From NCBI GenBank assembly GCA_015057115.1, contig SVEZ01000014.1, forward strand, positions 1-64,000: a stretch of DNA of 64,000 nt, read 5' to 3'. Source of the DNA: Lachnospiraceae bacterium (GTDB lineage Bacteria; Bacillota; Clostridia; Lachnospirales; Lachnospiraceae). Both the position numbers and the translations under genes were made by a program. Of this stretch, positions 1 to 8,654 are shown one piece after another; position 1 is the first letter of the stretch, and every line of letters starts with the position of its first letter. The notes under the pieces are model-generated. The model saw nothing but the letters and a program-made list of their open reading frames with translations. It had not been told where the DNA came from and did not search any database.

Positions 1-176
1 TCTCTAATAAAAGTTTATCCTAACAATTACTTGCTAGCTTATAATCCAAAGATTACTGTGTTCTGGGTTTCAAAATTCTCTTTTGAAACGTTCTTAAAAA
101 TTTTCTCTTAGAATCTTTTCAAGGTTGTCTCGCTGTTCAATTATCAAGGTTCTGCATGTCGCTCGTTCGCGACAGC
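1..176 (-). ncRNA. 5' leader of an rRNA operon, ending at the 16S start
   Basis: Untranslated minus-strand leader after P2. It contains a TGTCGC..GCGACA hairpin (157-174) and an element reading CCTTGATAATTGAACA (131-147 region), which resembles the boxA-type antitermination sequence of rrn leaders and spacers. A second inverted repeat lies around 60-110. The last minus-strand bases before the edge end in TTTATTAGAGA, which is how many clostridial leaders end just before GTTTGATC of 16S. So the 16S gene probably begins at or immediately outside position 1. The 16S itself is not in the window, so this remains an inference. Confidence 0.7.
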
Positions 177-182
177 TTATAT

Positions 183-211
183 ATTATATCATTTGTTTGA
201 CTGTTTGTCAA
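183..211 (-). promoter_or_regulatory. rRNA operon promoter P2 (sigma-A consensus)
   Basis: Second perfect consensus promoter on the minus strand: TTGACA (206-211), 17-bp spacer, TATAAT (183-188). It lies about 93 bp downstream of P1, the tandem P1-P2 layout common for rrn operons of Firmicutes. Transcription would begin near position 176 and run off the left edge. Confidence 0.88.
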
Positions 212-275
212 GAACTTTTTTCTTTTATTTTCAAGTTCTTTCGAGCTTTTTCTCAGCTCGTCAGTCAGCTTAGTT

Positions 276-304
276 ATTATACCACAGTACTTCTTCGATG
301 TCAA
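276..304 (-). promoter_or_regulatory. rRNA operon promoter P1 (sigma-A consensus)
   Basis: Read on the minus strand, TTGACA (299-304) and TATAAT (276-281) are separated by exactly 17 bp. Both hexamers match the sigma-A consensus at all six positions. It is the upstream one of two tandem promoters that fire toward the left edge. Perfect doubled consensus promoters are typical of stable-RNA operons. Seen directly; the rRNA assignment is inferred from what follows. Confidence 0.85.
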
Positions 305-342
305 CATCCTTTTTAAAATTTTCCTGTTGGCTAACCAAGAAA

Positions 343-432
343 CGGAGAAGGAGGGATTTGAACCCTCGCGCCGCTGTTAACGACCTGCACCCTTTCCAGG
401 GGTGTCCCTTCGGCCAGCTTGGGTACTTCTCC
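343..432 (-). tRNA. tRNA-Ser (anticodon GGA)
   Basis: The reverse complement folds as a class II tRNA. The acceptor GGAGAAG pairs with CTTCTCC, the anticodon loop CTGGAAA gives anticodon GGA, the variable arm is long as expected for serine, and the T loop is GGTTCAAATCC. Discriminator G is at 343 and CCA is not encoded. It reads UCC/UCU codons. It sits 76 nt downstream of the second tRNA-Ser and probably shares its transcript. No strong terminator follows, so read-through toward the rRNA promoters is possible. Confidence 0.95.
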
Positions 433-508
433 ATAGTGTGCCAAATTCATTGGTGATTGCCATAGGCCGCAAGGTTGGAAGCCTCGCTCACCGGTTATGA
501 AATTGTAA

Positions 509-594
509 CGCAGAAGGTGGGATTCGAACCCACGGTCCCTTTCGGAATCACTGGTTTTCAAGACCAGCTCCTTAAACCACTCGGACACCTCTGC
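509..594 (-). tRNA. tRNA-Ser (anticodon TGA)
   Basis: Class II tRNA on the minus strand: acceptor GCAGAGG pairs with CTTCTGC including one G-U pair, the anticodon stem-loop is CTGGT CTTGAAA ACCAG giving anticodon TGA (reads UCA), there is a long variable arm, and the T loop is GGTTCGAATCC. Discriminator G is at 509 with no encoded CCA. It starts about 30 nt downstream of a promoter lying in the 3' end of ispD. Confidence 0.95.
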
Positions 595-623
595 AGTTAT
601 CGTTCTCGCCGAACGCAAAATCA

Positions 624-652
624 ATTCTACCATCCTTTGGCGCTGTTGTCAA
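624..652 (-). promoter_or_regulatory. tRNA-Ser promoter inside ispD end
   Basis: Minus-strand TTGACA (647-652), 17-bp spacer, TAGAAT (624-629). The -10 hexamer contains the TAG stop codon of ispD, so the promoter is embedded in the coding end. It would start transcription about 20 nt before tRNA-Ser(TGA), making the two tRNAs independent of the upstream operon. Confidence 0.75.
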
Positions 653-1343
653 CTAAATTTTTCAAAAAATTCTCTGCTATTTTTAAATCCTCTGGAGTGG
701 TTAATTTCAGGTTATAATAACTTCCTTCTATAACCCTTACCCGGCGGTGGGTGTAACGCTCTATAAGCCCCGCATCGTCAGTACTGAACACAGAAGATTC
801 TTCCTTTGCCATAGCCTCATATGCGCTCCTCAAAAGCTCTTTATTAAAGACCTGTGGGGTCTGGGCCGCATACAATGTATTTCTTTGAGGCGTTCCCTGT
901 ATATACCCCTCTTCATCTACCTTCTTAATGGTATCTTTTACCGGCACCGCCAGAATCAGCGCATCTTCCTTCTCGGACGCACAGCGACACTCTTCAATCT
1001 TTGAAGTAGTAATACATGGTCTTGCTCCGTCGTGGATCATCACCACATCCCCGGAAGCCTCTTTTAAACCATTTCTGACAGACCAAATCCGTTCTGCTCC
1101 GCCTTCAATATAGCCTTTTACTTTTTTGAATCCGTATTTTTCTACAATCTCTTTTTTACAATAAGAAATATCCTCCTTAGATAGAACAAGGAGGATTTCC
1201 TCAACGCTACTGTTTTCAAAAGCCCTTAGACTGTAATACAGGCAGGGCTTTCCGTTTAATTCCATAAATTGCTTTTTCTGTGCACTTTGCATCCGGCTAC
1301 CGTTTCCGGCTGCCAGTATAATAGCGGTTACACTTTTGTTCAT
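627..1343 (-). CDS. ispD: 2-C-methyl-D-erythritol 4-phosphate cytidylyltransferase
   Basis: Cytosolic enzyme of the non-mevalonate isoprenoid pathway that forms CDP-methylerythritol from MEP and CTP. The 238-aa protein has the usual length. The N-terminal nucleotide-binding signature is AIILAAGNGSRM followed by KKQF, with MIHDGARP near residue 105 and TTPEDLKIAENFL at the C-terminus. It starts 2 nt after tsaD stops and is the last gene of the operon that begins at tex. Its 3' end contains the promoter for the downstream tRNA-Ser genes. Family identification is firm. Confidence 0.95.
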   Translation of the reverse strand: MNKSVTAIILAAGNGSRMQSAQKKQFMELNGKPCLYYSLRAFENSSVEEILLVLSKEDISYCKKEIVEKYGFKKVKGYIEGGAERIWSVRNGLKEASGDVVMIHDGARPCITTSKIEECRCASEKEDALILAVPVKDTIKKVDEEGYIQGTPQRNTLYAAQTPQVFNKELLRSAYEAMAKEESSVFSTDDAGLIERYTHRRVRVIEGSYYNLKLTTPEDLKIAENFLKNLVDNSAKGW

Positions 1344-1345
1344 AC

Positions 1346-2368
1346 TTACCGTTCTCCCAACTTCAAGTTCGGTATGGCATTCAAATCCAACCCCGATCTG
1401 GTTCCTGCCATATATTCATAATAACCCGCCACACCTATCATTGCTGCATTATCCGTACAGAAAATCGGGGAAGGATGATAAAACTGAACCCCTTCCTTCT
1501 CGCAAGCCTTTTCAAAAGCACTGCGCAAGGTCTGATTGGATGCCACACCACCGGCAATGGCAAATTTGGTTGCCTTTTGTTCCCGCACTGCTTCCATCGC
1601 ATGTTCTACCAGCACATCACTTACCGCCTGCTGGAAAGAAGCTGCAATATCCGCCTCGCTGTAAGTCTCGCCTTTCATTTTGCAGGCATTGATATAATTC
1701 AATACCGCCGATTTCAAACCGCTGAAACTGAAATCGTATACATTGTCTGCCACTTTTGCCCGAGGGAATGGGATAGCAAAAGGATTTCCTTCTTTTGCCT
1801 TCTTCTCTATCTTCGGTCCACCCGGGTAGCCCAGTCCGATGGCTCTGGCAACCTTATCAAAGGCTTCTCCGGCTGCATCATCTCTGGTTCTTCCAAGAAT
1901 TTCATATTTACCGTAATCCAAAACATTTACCAGGTGCGTATGTCCACCGGAAACCACCAGACACAAGAATGGCGGTTCCAATTCCGGATTCTCAATATAG
2001 TTCGCACTGATGTGTCCTTCAATATGGTGCACTCCTACCAAAGGTTTCCCTGCGCCATAGGCCAGGGCTTTTGCTTGGGCAACGCCAACAAGCAGGGCTC
2101 CTACAAGCCCCGGTCCATAGGTAACCGCTATAGCATCAATTTCTGACAAAGAGGTATCTGCTTCCTTCAATGCTTCTTCGATCACCTGATTAATTCTCTC
2201 TATGTGTTTTCTGGATGCAATCTCCGGCACCACACCACCATACAGGGTGTGCAGTGCAATCTGTGAGGATATTACATTGCTCAGAACCTCTCGTCCATTT
2301 CGCACCACGGAAGCTGCTGTCTCGTCGCAAGAGCTCTCGATGGCCAGTATCTTTATTTCTTCTGTCAT
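1346..2368 (-). CDS. tsaD: tRNA N6-adenosine threonylcarbamoyltransferase
   Basis: Catalytic subunit that moves threonylcarbamoyl to A37 of ANN-decoding tRNAs (t6A). The 340-aa protein carries [14 protein letters not shown] at the N-terminus, the metal-binding HIEGH and HTHL segments, and the ASKR-type nucleotide fold with [11 protein letters not shown]. The start at 2368 is chosen because GAGGGG lies 7 nt upstream; a longer frame to 2410 lacks support. The start overlaps the stop of the upstream membrane-protein gene in an ATGA. Partners tsaB, tsaE and the acetyltransferase rimI are in the same operon. tsaC is not seen in this window. Confidence 0.95.
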   Translation of the reverse strand: MTEEIKILAIESSCDETAASVVRNGREVLSNVISSQIALHTLYGGVVPEIASRKHIERINQVIEEALKEADTSLSEIDAIAVTYGPGLVGALLVGVAQAKALAYGAGKPLVGVHHIEGHISANYIENPELEPPFLCLVVSGGHTHLVNVLDYGKYEILGRTRDDAAGEAFDKVARAIGLGYPGGPKIEKKAKEGNPFAIPFPRAKVADNVYDFSFSGLKSAVLNYINACKMKGETYSEADIAASFQQAVSDVLVEHAMEAVREQKATKFAIAGGVASNQTLRSAFEKACEKEGVQFYHPSPIFCTDNAAMIGVAGYYEYMAGTRSGLDLNAIPNLKLGER

Positions 2369-2940
2369 TTTGTTTCCCCTCGTATAATATAATATACTAA
2401 AATTTTCCAACGTCCTGTGTTATCCTTCCGAAGCACATACTGCTGGGTTGTGGTTTCATAATCGTCTGCCACCTTCATAAAATAGGAGCAGCTTACATAG
2501 GCGCAGTCCCGCTTATCGACAGTCTTATAGACCACCTCATTGGAACCGCAAATAGAAGTATTCCGAATACTTCTTTTTTCACTTTTACACTTTTTAACAT
2601 CTGCTCGCACATTCTGAATATACTGATTCTGCGGATTGTTATCCAAAAGTTCTTGATCAAACAAAGCCTTTTGCTTTTCTACCATATTCACGAATTGCTG
2701 ATCGGAATAATCCTCACCGTACATACACTTTAAAAAGCGGTTGTACATCTGAATAACCGCACGGGGAGTTGTAGGATAGTTCTGTTCCAAATCGGTGTTT
2801 AAAAGTTTTTCCACCGGTGTTTCGTTGGGCAACTTACTCTGCGCACCGGAGCCACTCCGCTTTGTAAGGTAAAAATAGTATCCTCCGATTAGCAAAACAA
2901 ATACAAGTCCGATAATCACTGTCCGTATTACTTTTTTCAT
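2365..2940 (-). CDS. Membrane-anchored protein of unknown function
   Basis: 191 aa, starting at the ATG at 2940 with GGGAGG 8 nt upstream (the open frame extends to 2976 but has no ribosome site there). One N-terminal membrane segment (about residues 7-25) is followed by an extracytoplasmic region with [15 protein letters not shown], a fold type also seen in DUF-type accessory proteins of Lachnospiraceae. Several cysteines (KCMYG, KKCKS, SICGS, CAYVSC) may form disulfides. It sits between rnz and tsaD with a 4-nt overlap to tsaD. I do not recognise a characterised homologue. The context is tRNA modification, but the topology argues for an unrelated passenger. Confidence 0.75.
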   Translation of the reverse strand: MKKVIRTVIIGLVFVLLIGGYYFYLTKRSGSGAQSKLPNETPVEKLLNTDLEQNYPTTPRAVIQMYNRFLKCMYGEDYSDQQFVNMVEKQKALFDQELLDNNPQNQYIQNVRADVKKCKSEKRSIRNTSICGSNEVVYKTVDKRDCAYVSCSYFMKVADDYETTTQQYVLRKDNTGRWKILVYYIIRGETK

Positions 2941-2965
2941 ATGAAAAACCTCCCATCTTTGCGAT

Positions 2966-3874
2966 TTATTCTTCAAACATCAACTCTACACTCATGCCAT
3001 CTTTTCCCAGCTTCGTATTGGGAAAAATCTTCCAGACCTCCGGCATATAGCCATCTGCCCCCACGAGGGACGGGCTGAAATGGGTAAGCCATAGTTCTGC
3101 CACCTGCGCCTCTTTGGCAATCCGTGCCGCCTCATAAAAGGTCATGTGCTTATATTGTTTCGCTTTAACAATTTTCTCCGGCTCAGCATACATTCCCTCC
3201 AAAATCGCCAAATCGGAATGGGCTGCTGCCTCCACAATATTCTTTGTGGGCCTGGTATCGGTACAATAGGTAAGCTTTAATCCCTTTCTCTGGGCTCCCA
3301 ACACCATATCCGGGGTAAAAGTTCTACCCTCTTCTGTCACCGTTTCTCCACGCTGTAAAATGCTCCAGAACCGCACCGGAATGTCCTGCTCCTTGGCACG
3401 CTCTACGTCGAATTTGCCTCCGCGCTTAATTTCGATGGTATAACCGTAGCAGGGAATATTGTGGTTCACCTTAAAGGCATGAATCTCATACCCTTTGTAG
3501 CTAAAATATTCTTCTTTTTCCTTCCATTCATGGTACTGCAATTCAAAGGGCAAGTCCGGTGCGATACACCGCAGATTCTCCACCACTCTTGCAAGCCCCG
3601 GCGGTCCCGCCAAAAGCAAGGGTTCTTTTCGTTCTGCATTTCCCATGGTAAGCAGCAAACCCGGAAGTCCACTGATATGATCTGCATGATAATGGGTAAA
3701 ACAAATCATATCGATAGGATGAAAACTCCATCCTTTTTCTTTTATGGCAATCTGGGTGCCTTCTCCGCAATCAATTAGCAGATGGCTCCCGTTATATCTG
3801 GTCATACAGGAAGTAAGCCATCGATAGGGCAATGGCATCATTCCCGCTGTTCCCAGCAAACAAACATCTAACAT
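2966..3874 (-). CDS. rnz: Ribonuclease Z (tRNA 3' endonuclease)
   Basis: Metallo-beta-lactamase-fold endonuclease that trims tRNA 3' trailers, needed here because the tRNAs in this window lack an encoded CCA. The 302-aa protein has LIDCGEGTQ then the zinc motif THYHADHISGLPG near residue 65, KVNHNIPCYGY, YCTDTRP, and the terminal WLTHFSPS. The length fits the short RNase Z form. It starts 12 nt after the rimI stop and is cotranscribed with the t6A genes. Confidence 0.93.
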   Translation of the reverse strand: MLDVCLLGTAGMMPLPYRWLTSCMTRYNGSHLLIDCGEGTQIAIKEKGWSFHPIDMICFTHYHADHISGLPGLLLTMGNAERKEPLLLAGPPGLARVVENLRCIAPDLPFELQYHEWKEKEEYFSYKGYEIHAFKVNHNIPCYGYTIEIKRGGKFDVERAKEQDIPVRFWSILQRGETVTEEGRTFTPDMVLGAQRKGLKLTYCTDTRPTKNIVEAAAHSDLAILEGMYAEPEKIVKAKQYKHMTFYEAARIAKEAQVAELWLTHFSPSLVGADGYMPEVWKIFPNTKLGKDGMSVELMFEE

Positions 3875-3886
3875 TCTTTTTCCTTT

Positions 3887-4321
3887 CTATAGAAGGTATT
3901 GCATTATCACCGCATCCTCCCGCGGCATCTCATAAAAATCTTTTCGAATTCCCAGACTGACAAAGCCCAGCTTTTCGTAAAGATGGATGGCTGATGCGTT
4001 GCTTACACGCACCTCCAATATCATGTTGGAGACCTTCGCATCCCGCGCTTCTTTTATAAGTGCCTCCATCATAATTCTTCCCAATCCCCGGTTCCGGCTA
4101 TCCTTTCGAATGCAAACATTCATTACCTCAGCTTCATCCAACACCTTGTAGTAGCCGCAGTATCCGTAAATCTCGGTATCTTCTATTACAATAAAGCAGT
4201 TTTCCTCTCTTAAAAGCGCCTCCTCAAAACCTTTTTCACTCCAGGGCTGGGAAAAAGTTTCTTTCTCCAGCTTCACCACCTGCGAAAGGTCCTCCGATGT
4301 CATCTTACGGGTTCTGCTCAT
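3887..4321 (-). CDS. rimI: Ribosomal protein alanine N-acetyltransferase-type GNAT
   Basis: 144-aa GNAT acetyltransferase of the RimI type, with the PWSEKGFEEAL segment and the acetyl-CoA motif A region VCIRKDSRNRGLGRIMMEALI, then ASAIHLYEKLGF. RimI acetylates the N-terminus of ribosomal protein S18 in E. coli; other targets are possible. It overlaps tsaB by 17 nt, the conserved tsaB-rimI-tsaD neighbourhood of Firmicutes. Confidence 0.9.
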   Translation of the reverse strand: MSRTRKMTSEDLSQVVKLEKETFSQPWSEKGFEEALLREENCFIVIEDTEIYGYCGYYKVLDEAEVMNVCIRKDSRNRGLGRIMMEALIKEARDAKVSNMILEVRVSNASAIHLYEKLGFVSLGIRKDFYEMPREDAVIMQYLL

Positions 4322-5021
4322 TTTTCAACCTCTCATTTCGCTCTCTTTCCGCCTGGGTCAGACGCAGGTATTCCGGTCTGTGCATAGCTGCACTTTCCGC
4401 CTTACCTTCCTTCAGATATCGAATACCCAAAGCGGCAATGCTTCCGCCACGCTGGCGGTTCATATGAGCCGGTGCAAAAGAGTAAGGCACATCACAATAT
4501 TCTGCAATCTGTTCTTTGTAAACCGGCACACCATCTCCCAAAAAGACCACTTCCGCGCCTCTTTGGTTAATCTTCTCTATAATCTCCCGAATATCCACCG
4601 CACACTGTTCCACCAGTGTTTCCATGGTATCTTCCGTAAAATGATACAAACCGGTATAGACCTGATTTCTTCTGGCATCCATAATCGGGCACACATCTGC
4701 TCTGCTGCCCCAAAGGTTAAAAGCCAGTCCTTCCACCGTCGGTACGGGAACAATTTCTTTATCAAGAGCCTGTCCCAGTCCTTTTGCAGTTGCCGATCCT
4801 ATACGAAGTCCCGTAAAGGATCCCGGTCCTGCCGCCACAGCAATGGTATCCAGGGTGGACAAATCCAATTCTATACGTTTTGCCACATCATCCAGCATGG
4901 GTAACAATGTCTGGGAATGGGTTTTTTTATAATTCATGGTATATTCGGCTAAAAGGATATCATCCTCCACAACGGCGACGCTTGCCACCATTCCCGAACT
5001 ATCCAGTCCTAATACTTTCAT
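4305..5021 (-). CDS. tsaB: t6A biosynthesis scaffold protein
   Basis: 238 aa. Inactive ASKHA-fold paralogue of TsaD that dimerises with it and recruits TsaE. Signature MKVLGLDSSG at the N-terminus, YKKTHSQTLLPMLDD and AAGPGSFTGLRIG near residue 65. It lies between tsaE (9-nt gap) and rimI (17-nt overlap), so the t6A assembly is translated from one message. Confidence 0.93.
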   Translation of the reverse strand: MKVLGLDSSGMVASVAVVEDDILLAEYTMNYKKTHSQTLLPMLDDVAKRIELDLSTLDTIAVAAGPGSFTGLRIGSATAKGLGQALDKEIVPVPTVEGLAFNLWGSRADVCPIMDARRNQVYTGLYHFTEDTMETLVEQCAVDIREIIEKINQRGAEVVFLGDGVPVYKEQIAEYCDVPYSFAPAHMNRQRGGSIAALGIRYLKEGKAESAAMHRPEYLRLTQAERERNERLKNEQNP

Positions 5022-5030
5022 TTCTGTCTC

Positions 5031-5459
5031 CTATTCATATTCGGTAATGGTTATCCTTCGATAATCAAAACCCTTATCCAGATCCTTTTCAATCCGGATT
5101 TCTTTACGTTTATCCGGAAGAATCTCTTCAATGAGGTTTGCCCATTCGATCATGGTGAGTCCATCACCGTACACATAATCCTCATAGCCCACCTCGTCCA
5201 TTTCTTCTACGTCCCCGATACGGTACACATCGAAATGGTAAAAAGGAAGCCTTCCCTCCTCATATTCCTGCACAATGGTAAAAGTCGGGCTGTTCACCGG
5301 TTCTGTAATTCCAAGCCCTTTGGCAATTCCCTGAGTCAAAACGGTTTTACCCACTCCCAAATCACCAATCAGGGTGTACACATCTCCCGGCTGCGCTTTT
5401 TGCCCAAGCTCCCGCCCCAGTTCAAAGGTTTCTTCCCATCCGTTAGTTTCTATGATCAT
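5031..5459 (-). CDS. tsaE: t6A biosynthesis ATPase
   Basis: 142-aa P-loop ATPase that powers product release in t6A synthesis. Walker A is GDLGVGKT, preceded by QPGDVYTLI; SPTFTIVQEYE and FYHFDVYRI follow, then MIEWAN. Normal length. Its start overlaps the end of the YcxB-like gene by 17 nt, and the ribosome site lies inside that gene. Confidence 0.95.
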   Translation of the reverse strand: MIIETNGWEETFELGRELGQKAQPGDVYTLIGDLGVGKTVLTQGIAKGLGITEPVNSPTFTIVQEYEEGRLPFYHFDVYRIGDVEEMDEVGYEDYVYGDGLTMIEWANLIEEILPDKRKEIRIEKDLDKGFDYRRITITEYE

Positions 5460-5967
5460 ACTGATGTCCTTTTAACTCCTTTTGAAACAATTCCTTTAAT
5501 GCATTCTGCTTATCACCAATCTGTTCCAACGGCAAAATAGACGCATTTCTCGGAGAGGTATAGAGATAAACCGCTTCTTTGGTAACACGTACACGATAAA
5601 CCTGCTCCCAGGTAACGCTGCTTTCCACTTCGGATTCTTCTTCCGTTTCCGCCTGTGGATCCACAAAATGAACCGTAACACCCTGCTCATCAAAATGATA
5701 AGTCATTGCCTTGGTAAGGGGAGAATCTCCGCGAAACGCCATTTTTGCCCTATTTCTTAAATGAAGTGGTGTATAACCTACAAAAAACAAACCACAAGCC
5801 AAATAAATCAAAGAATAGGTAATTTCCACCTTATTGAACATGGTAAATGCAAGCACTGTAATTGCCGCTCCCAAAATAGTAAACACCCATGTCTGCACTC
5901 TGTGATATGCATGATACATCTGGAAAGTCAAAAAATCTTTCGATGTCAATTGAACCTTAATATCCAT
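5443..5967 (-). CDS. YcxB-like membrane protein
   Basis: 174 aa with two adjacent membrane helices (about residues 30-48 and 54-70) and a cytosolic C-terminal beta-rich domain, VTWEQVYRVRVTKEAVYLY, typical of the YcxB-like family. Function is unknown. It starts 2 nt after the tex stop and overlaps tsaE by 17 nt, so it is a fixed member of this operon. Confidence 0.75.
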   Translation of the reverse strand: MDIKVQLTSKDFLTFQMYHAYHRVQTWVFTILGAAITVLAFTMFNKVEITYSLIYLACGLFFVGYTPLHLRNRAKMAFRGDSPLTKAMTYHFDEQGVTVHFVDPQAETEEESEVESSVTWEQVYRVRVTKEAVYLYTSPRNASILPLEQIGDKQNALKELFQKELKGHQYDHRN

Positions 5968-5969
5968 CC

Positions 5970-8153
5970 CTATCCGTCCTTTCTCCTTTTCTCCTTCGGC
6001 GCAGGCTCACCCAATTTCATGGTAAGAGAAATTCTTTGCTTCTCCAAATCCACGCTTAATACCTTCACCTTCACAATGTCCCCTACGCTTACCGCTTCCA
6101 GCGGATGTTTAATATATTTCTCACTCATCTGGGATACATGCACCAGTCCGTCCTGATGAACTCCGATATCCACAAAAGCGCCAAAATCAATGACATTACG
6201 CACGGTTCCCTTTAATTCCATGCCTGGCGTAAGATCCTTCATTTCCAAAACATCCTGTCGAAGAATCGGTCCCGGCATTTCAGCTCGTGGGTCTCTGGCA
6301 GGTTTCTCCAACTCTTTTACAATATCCTTCAGAGTCAAAACTCCTACACCCAGTTCCTCTGCCAGTTTTTCATAATCATGAATTTTTCCGGATATTCCCC
6401 GGATACCTCCCGCCTTTACATCTGAGGTTTCCACCTTAAGCTTCTTCATCAATGCCGTGGCCGCCTCATAACTCTCCGGATGAACACTGGTGGCATCCAA
6501 AGGATTTTCTCCACCGGTAATCCGCAGGAATCCGGCACTTTGTTCAAATGCCTTAGGTCCTAACTTCGCCACTTTTAAAAGTTGTTTACGGCTGACAAAT
6601 CGACCGTTTTCCTCCCGGTAAGCCACAATGTTCTTGGCAATAGGCTTGCTGATACCGGATATATAAGAAAGCAAGGATGCGCTGGCTGTATTTAAGTCCA
6701 CACCCACACGGTTAACACAATCTTCTACCACGCCGCCCAATACTTCACTTAACTTCTTCTGATTCATATCGTGCTGGTACTGTCCCACACCAATGGATTT
6801 CGGGTCAATCTTTACCAGTTCTGCCAAAGGATCCTGCAATCTTCTGGCAATGGAAGTTGCACTTCGCTGTCCCACATCAAAGTTCGGAAATTCTTCGGTG
6901 GCCAGTTTACTTGCAGAATAAACCGATGCGCCCGCTTCATTTACAATAACATAAGATAACGGTTTATTATATTCTTTTATAAAATCAACAATAATCTGCT
7001 CCGACTCTCTGCTGGCAGTTCCGTTTCCCACAGAAATCAAATTGACTCCGTACTTGTCAATAAGCTTCTTTAAAACAGCCTTGGACTCTGTCACCTTATT
7101 CTGGGGCGCGGTGGGGTAAATTACCGTAGTATCCAGCACCTTTCCGGTGGCATCCACGACAGCCAACTTACATCCGGTACGAAAAGCCGGATCCCAGCCG
7201 AGCACAGTATTTCCCACAATCGGCGGCTGCATCAACAGCTGCTCCAGGTTCTTGCCGAAAACCTTCATGGCTCCTTCTTCCGCAGCTTCTGTCAACATAG
7301 AACGAATTTCCCGTTCTACTGCCGGTGCAATAAGACGGTCATAACTGTCTGCTATCATGGCCTGCAAAACCGGTGTAGTATAGGGATTCTCTTTTACAAT
7401 TACCTTCTTTTCAAGGTATCCCGTAATCCGTTCTGTCTCCGTTACCACTTTTACCGTAAGGAATTTCTCCTTCTCACCACGATTTAACGCAAGCACACGA
7501 TGACCCGCAAGCTTTGATACCGGTTCTTCAAAATCGTAATACATTTCGTAAACGCTTTTTTCCTCTGCATCCTTTGCCTGAGAAACAATTTTTCCATGTT
7601 TAAAAGTATAGTCACGAATATAGCTACGGTATTCCGCATTGTCTGCTACCATTTCCGCCAAAATATCCTGGGCTCCCGCAATAGCATCCTCCGCAGTCAA
7701 CACTTCTTTCTCTTCATCAATGTACGCCTCCGCCTCTTTTTCCAAAGGCTCCTTGGTGGTCTGTAAAAGTATCAGATTCGCCAGCGGCTCCAAACCTTTT
7801 TCTTTTGCCACAGTGGCACGGGTTCTTCGCTTCGGGCGATACGGACGATAGATATCCTCCACTTCCACAAGAGTCTCGGCCATATCCAATTTCCGGGCCA
7901 ACTCCGGTGTGAGCTGCCCCTGTTCTTCTATAGATGAGCGCACCTGTTCCTTCTTCTCTTCCAGGTTTCGCAAATAATTCAATCGATCAAATAAATTTCT
8001 AAGCACCTCATCATTTAACGCCCCGGTCTTCTCTTTACGATAACGGGCAATAAAGGGAATGGTATTTCCTTCATCAATCAGGGTAACGGCAGCTTCCGCC
8101 TGGCTTTTCTTAATGCCAAGTTCCTTTGCCAGCACTTCTATAATATCTAACAT
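5970..8153 (-). CDS. tex: Tex-family RNA-binding transcription accessory protein
   Basis: 727 aa. First gene of the operon. An N-terminal helical region begins with VLAKELGIKKSQAEAAVTLIDEGNTIPFIARYRKE; only the IPFIARYRKE part is the diagnostic signature. A YqgF-type RNase H-like fold occupies roughly 325-450 (LGWDPAFRTGCKLAVVD), followed by helix-hairpin-helix segments and a C-terminal S1 domain (about 645-715) with VIDFGAFVDIGVHQDGLVH. Tex proteins bind nucleic acid and affect transcription and stress tolerance. A consensus-like promoter lies 38 bp upstream. Confidence 0.93.
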   Translation of the reverse strand: MLDIIEVLAKELGIKKSQAEAAVTLIDEGNTIPFIARYRKEKTGALNDEVLRNLFDRLNYLRNLEEKKEQVRSSIEEQGQLTPELARKLDMAETLVEVEDIYRPYRPKRRTRATVAKEKGLEPLANLILLQTTKEPLEKEAEAYIDEEKEVLTAEDAIAGAQDILAEMVADNAEYRSYIRDYTFKHGKIVSQAKDAEEKSVYEMYYDFEEPVSKLAGHRVLALNRGEKEKFLTVKVVTETERITGYLEKKVIVKENPYTTPVLQAMIADSYDRLIAPAVEREIRSMLTEAAEEGAMKVFGKNLEQLLMQPPIVGNTVLGWDPAFRTGCKLAVVDATGKVLDTTVIYPTAPQNKVTESKAVLKKLIDKYGVNLISVGNGTASRESEQIIVDFIKEYNKPLSYVIVNEAGASVYSASKLATEEFPNFDVGQRSATSIARRLQDPLAELVKIDPKSIGVGQYQHDMNQKKLSEVLGGVVEDCVNRVGVDLNTASASLLSYISGISKPIAKNIVAYREENGRFVSRKQLLKVAKLGPKAFEQSAGFLRITGGENPLDATSVHPESYEAATALMKKLKVETSDVKAGGIRGISGKIHDYEKLAEELGVGVLTLKDIVKELEKPARDPRAEMPGPILRQDVLEMKDLTPGMELKGTVRNVIDFGAFVDIGVHQDGLVHVSQMSEKYIKHPLEAVSVGDIVKVKVLSVDLEKQRISLTMKLGEPAPKEKRRKDG

Positions 8154-8190
8154 TCTTCTCTCCTGTTATTACATTTTTCTTTCTCTAAAC

Positions 8191-8219
8191 ATTATAGTTG
8201 AATTTCCTAGTTCCTTCAA
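8191..8219 (-). promoter_or_regulatory. Promoter of the tex-ispD operon
   Basis: Minus-strand TTGAAG (8214-8219), 17-bp spacer, TATAAT (8191-8196). It precedes tex and probably drives the whole tex to ispD run, since no gap in that run exceeds 26 nt. Confidence 0.7.
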
Positions 8220-8227
8220 GGGATTTA

Positions 8228-8236
8228 TGGTATAAT
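8228..8236 (+). promoter_or_regulatory. Extended -10 promoter of the 8284 gene
   Basis: Plus-strand TGG-TATAAT is an extended -10 element with no good -35. It is divergent from and overlaps the tex promoter region. Strong ribosome site AAAGGAGG follows near 8268. Confidence 0.55.
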
Positions 8237-8283
8237 ATAGCGGATGGCGTAAACCGCTAATACATCAAAGGAGGATTTGACTT

Positions 8284-8640
8284 ATGGATCATCAACCATA
8301 CGAACCCCAAAATACATTTGTAACACCTCAAACCAGTTCCATGCCCACAGCGGCACTAACCCTTGCTATTATTGGTTTGGTATTTTCCTTCATTCCGATT
8401 TTCGGAACTATCTGCCCGGCAATTGCCGTGGCTCTGGCACTTTTATCCAGAGGTGGCCAGATGCATACCGAAGGAAAAAGCAAAGTTGCATTACTTCTTG
8501 GACTTCTTGGTATTGCCATTTGTTCTGCCGTAACCATTTTCGGCATTGTATATCTGGCAACCCACGTGGACTACAACGAACTGCAGCGCCAGTTACTCAA
8601 TGTCTTTGAGAATAATGAACAATTACAAAATTACTTATAA
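8284..8640 (+). CDS. Small DUF4190-like membrane protein
   Basis: 118 aa. A short polar, proline/glutamine-containing N-terminus is followed by two hydrophobic helices (about 22-50 and 66-90) around a short loop GGQMHTEGKSKVA, the layout of DUF4190-type proteins. AAGGAGG lies about 10 nt upstream of the ATG. It is followed after 14 nt by a DUF975 membrane protein, and the pair looks like one operon. Function unknown. Confidence 0.7.
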   Translation: MDHQPYEPQNTFVTPQTSSMPTAALTLAIIGLVFSFIPIFGTICPAIAVALALLSRGGQMHTEGKSKVALLLGLLGIAICSAVTIFGIVYLATHVDYNELQRQLLNVFENNEQLQNYL

Positions 8641-8654
8641 GGAGTGTACCGATT

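Noticed and set aside
331..717. Two overlapping open frames of 100 and 80 codons on opposite strands
   Set aside because: Both cover the tRNA-Ser genes and their spacers. The tRNA folds explain the sequence.
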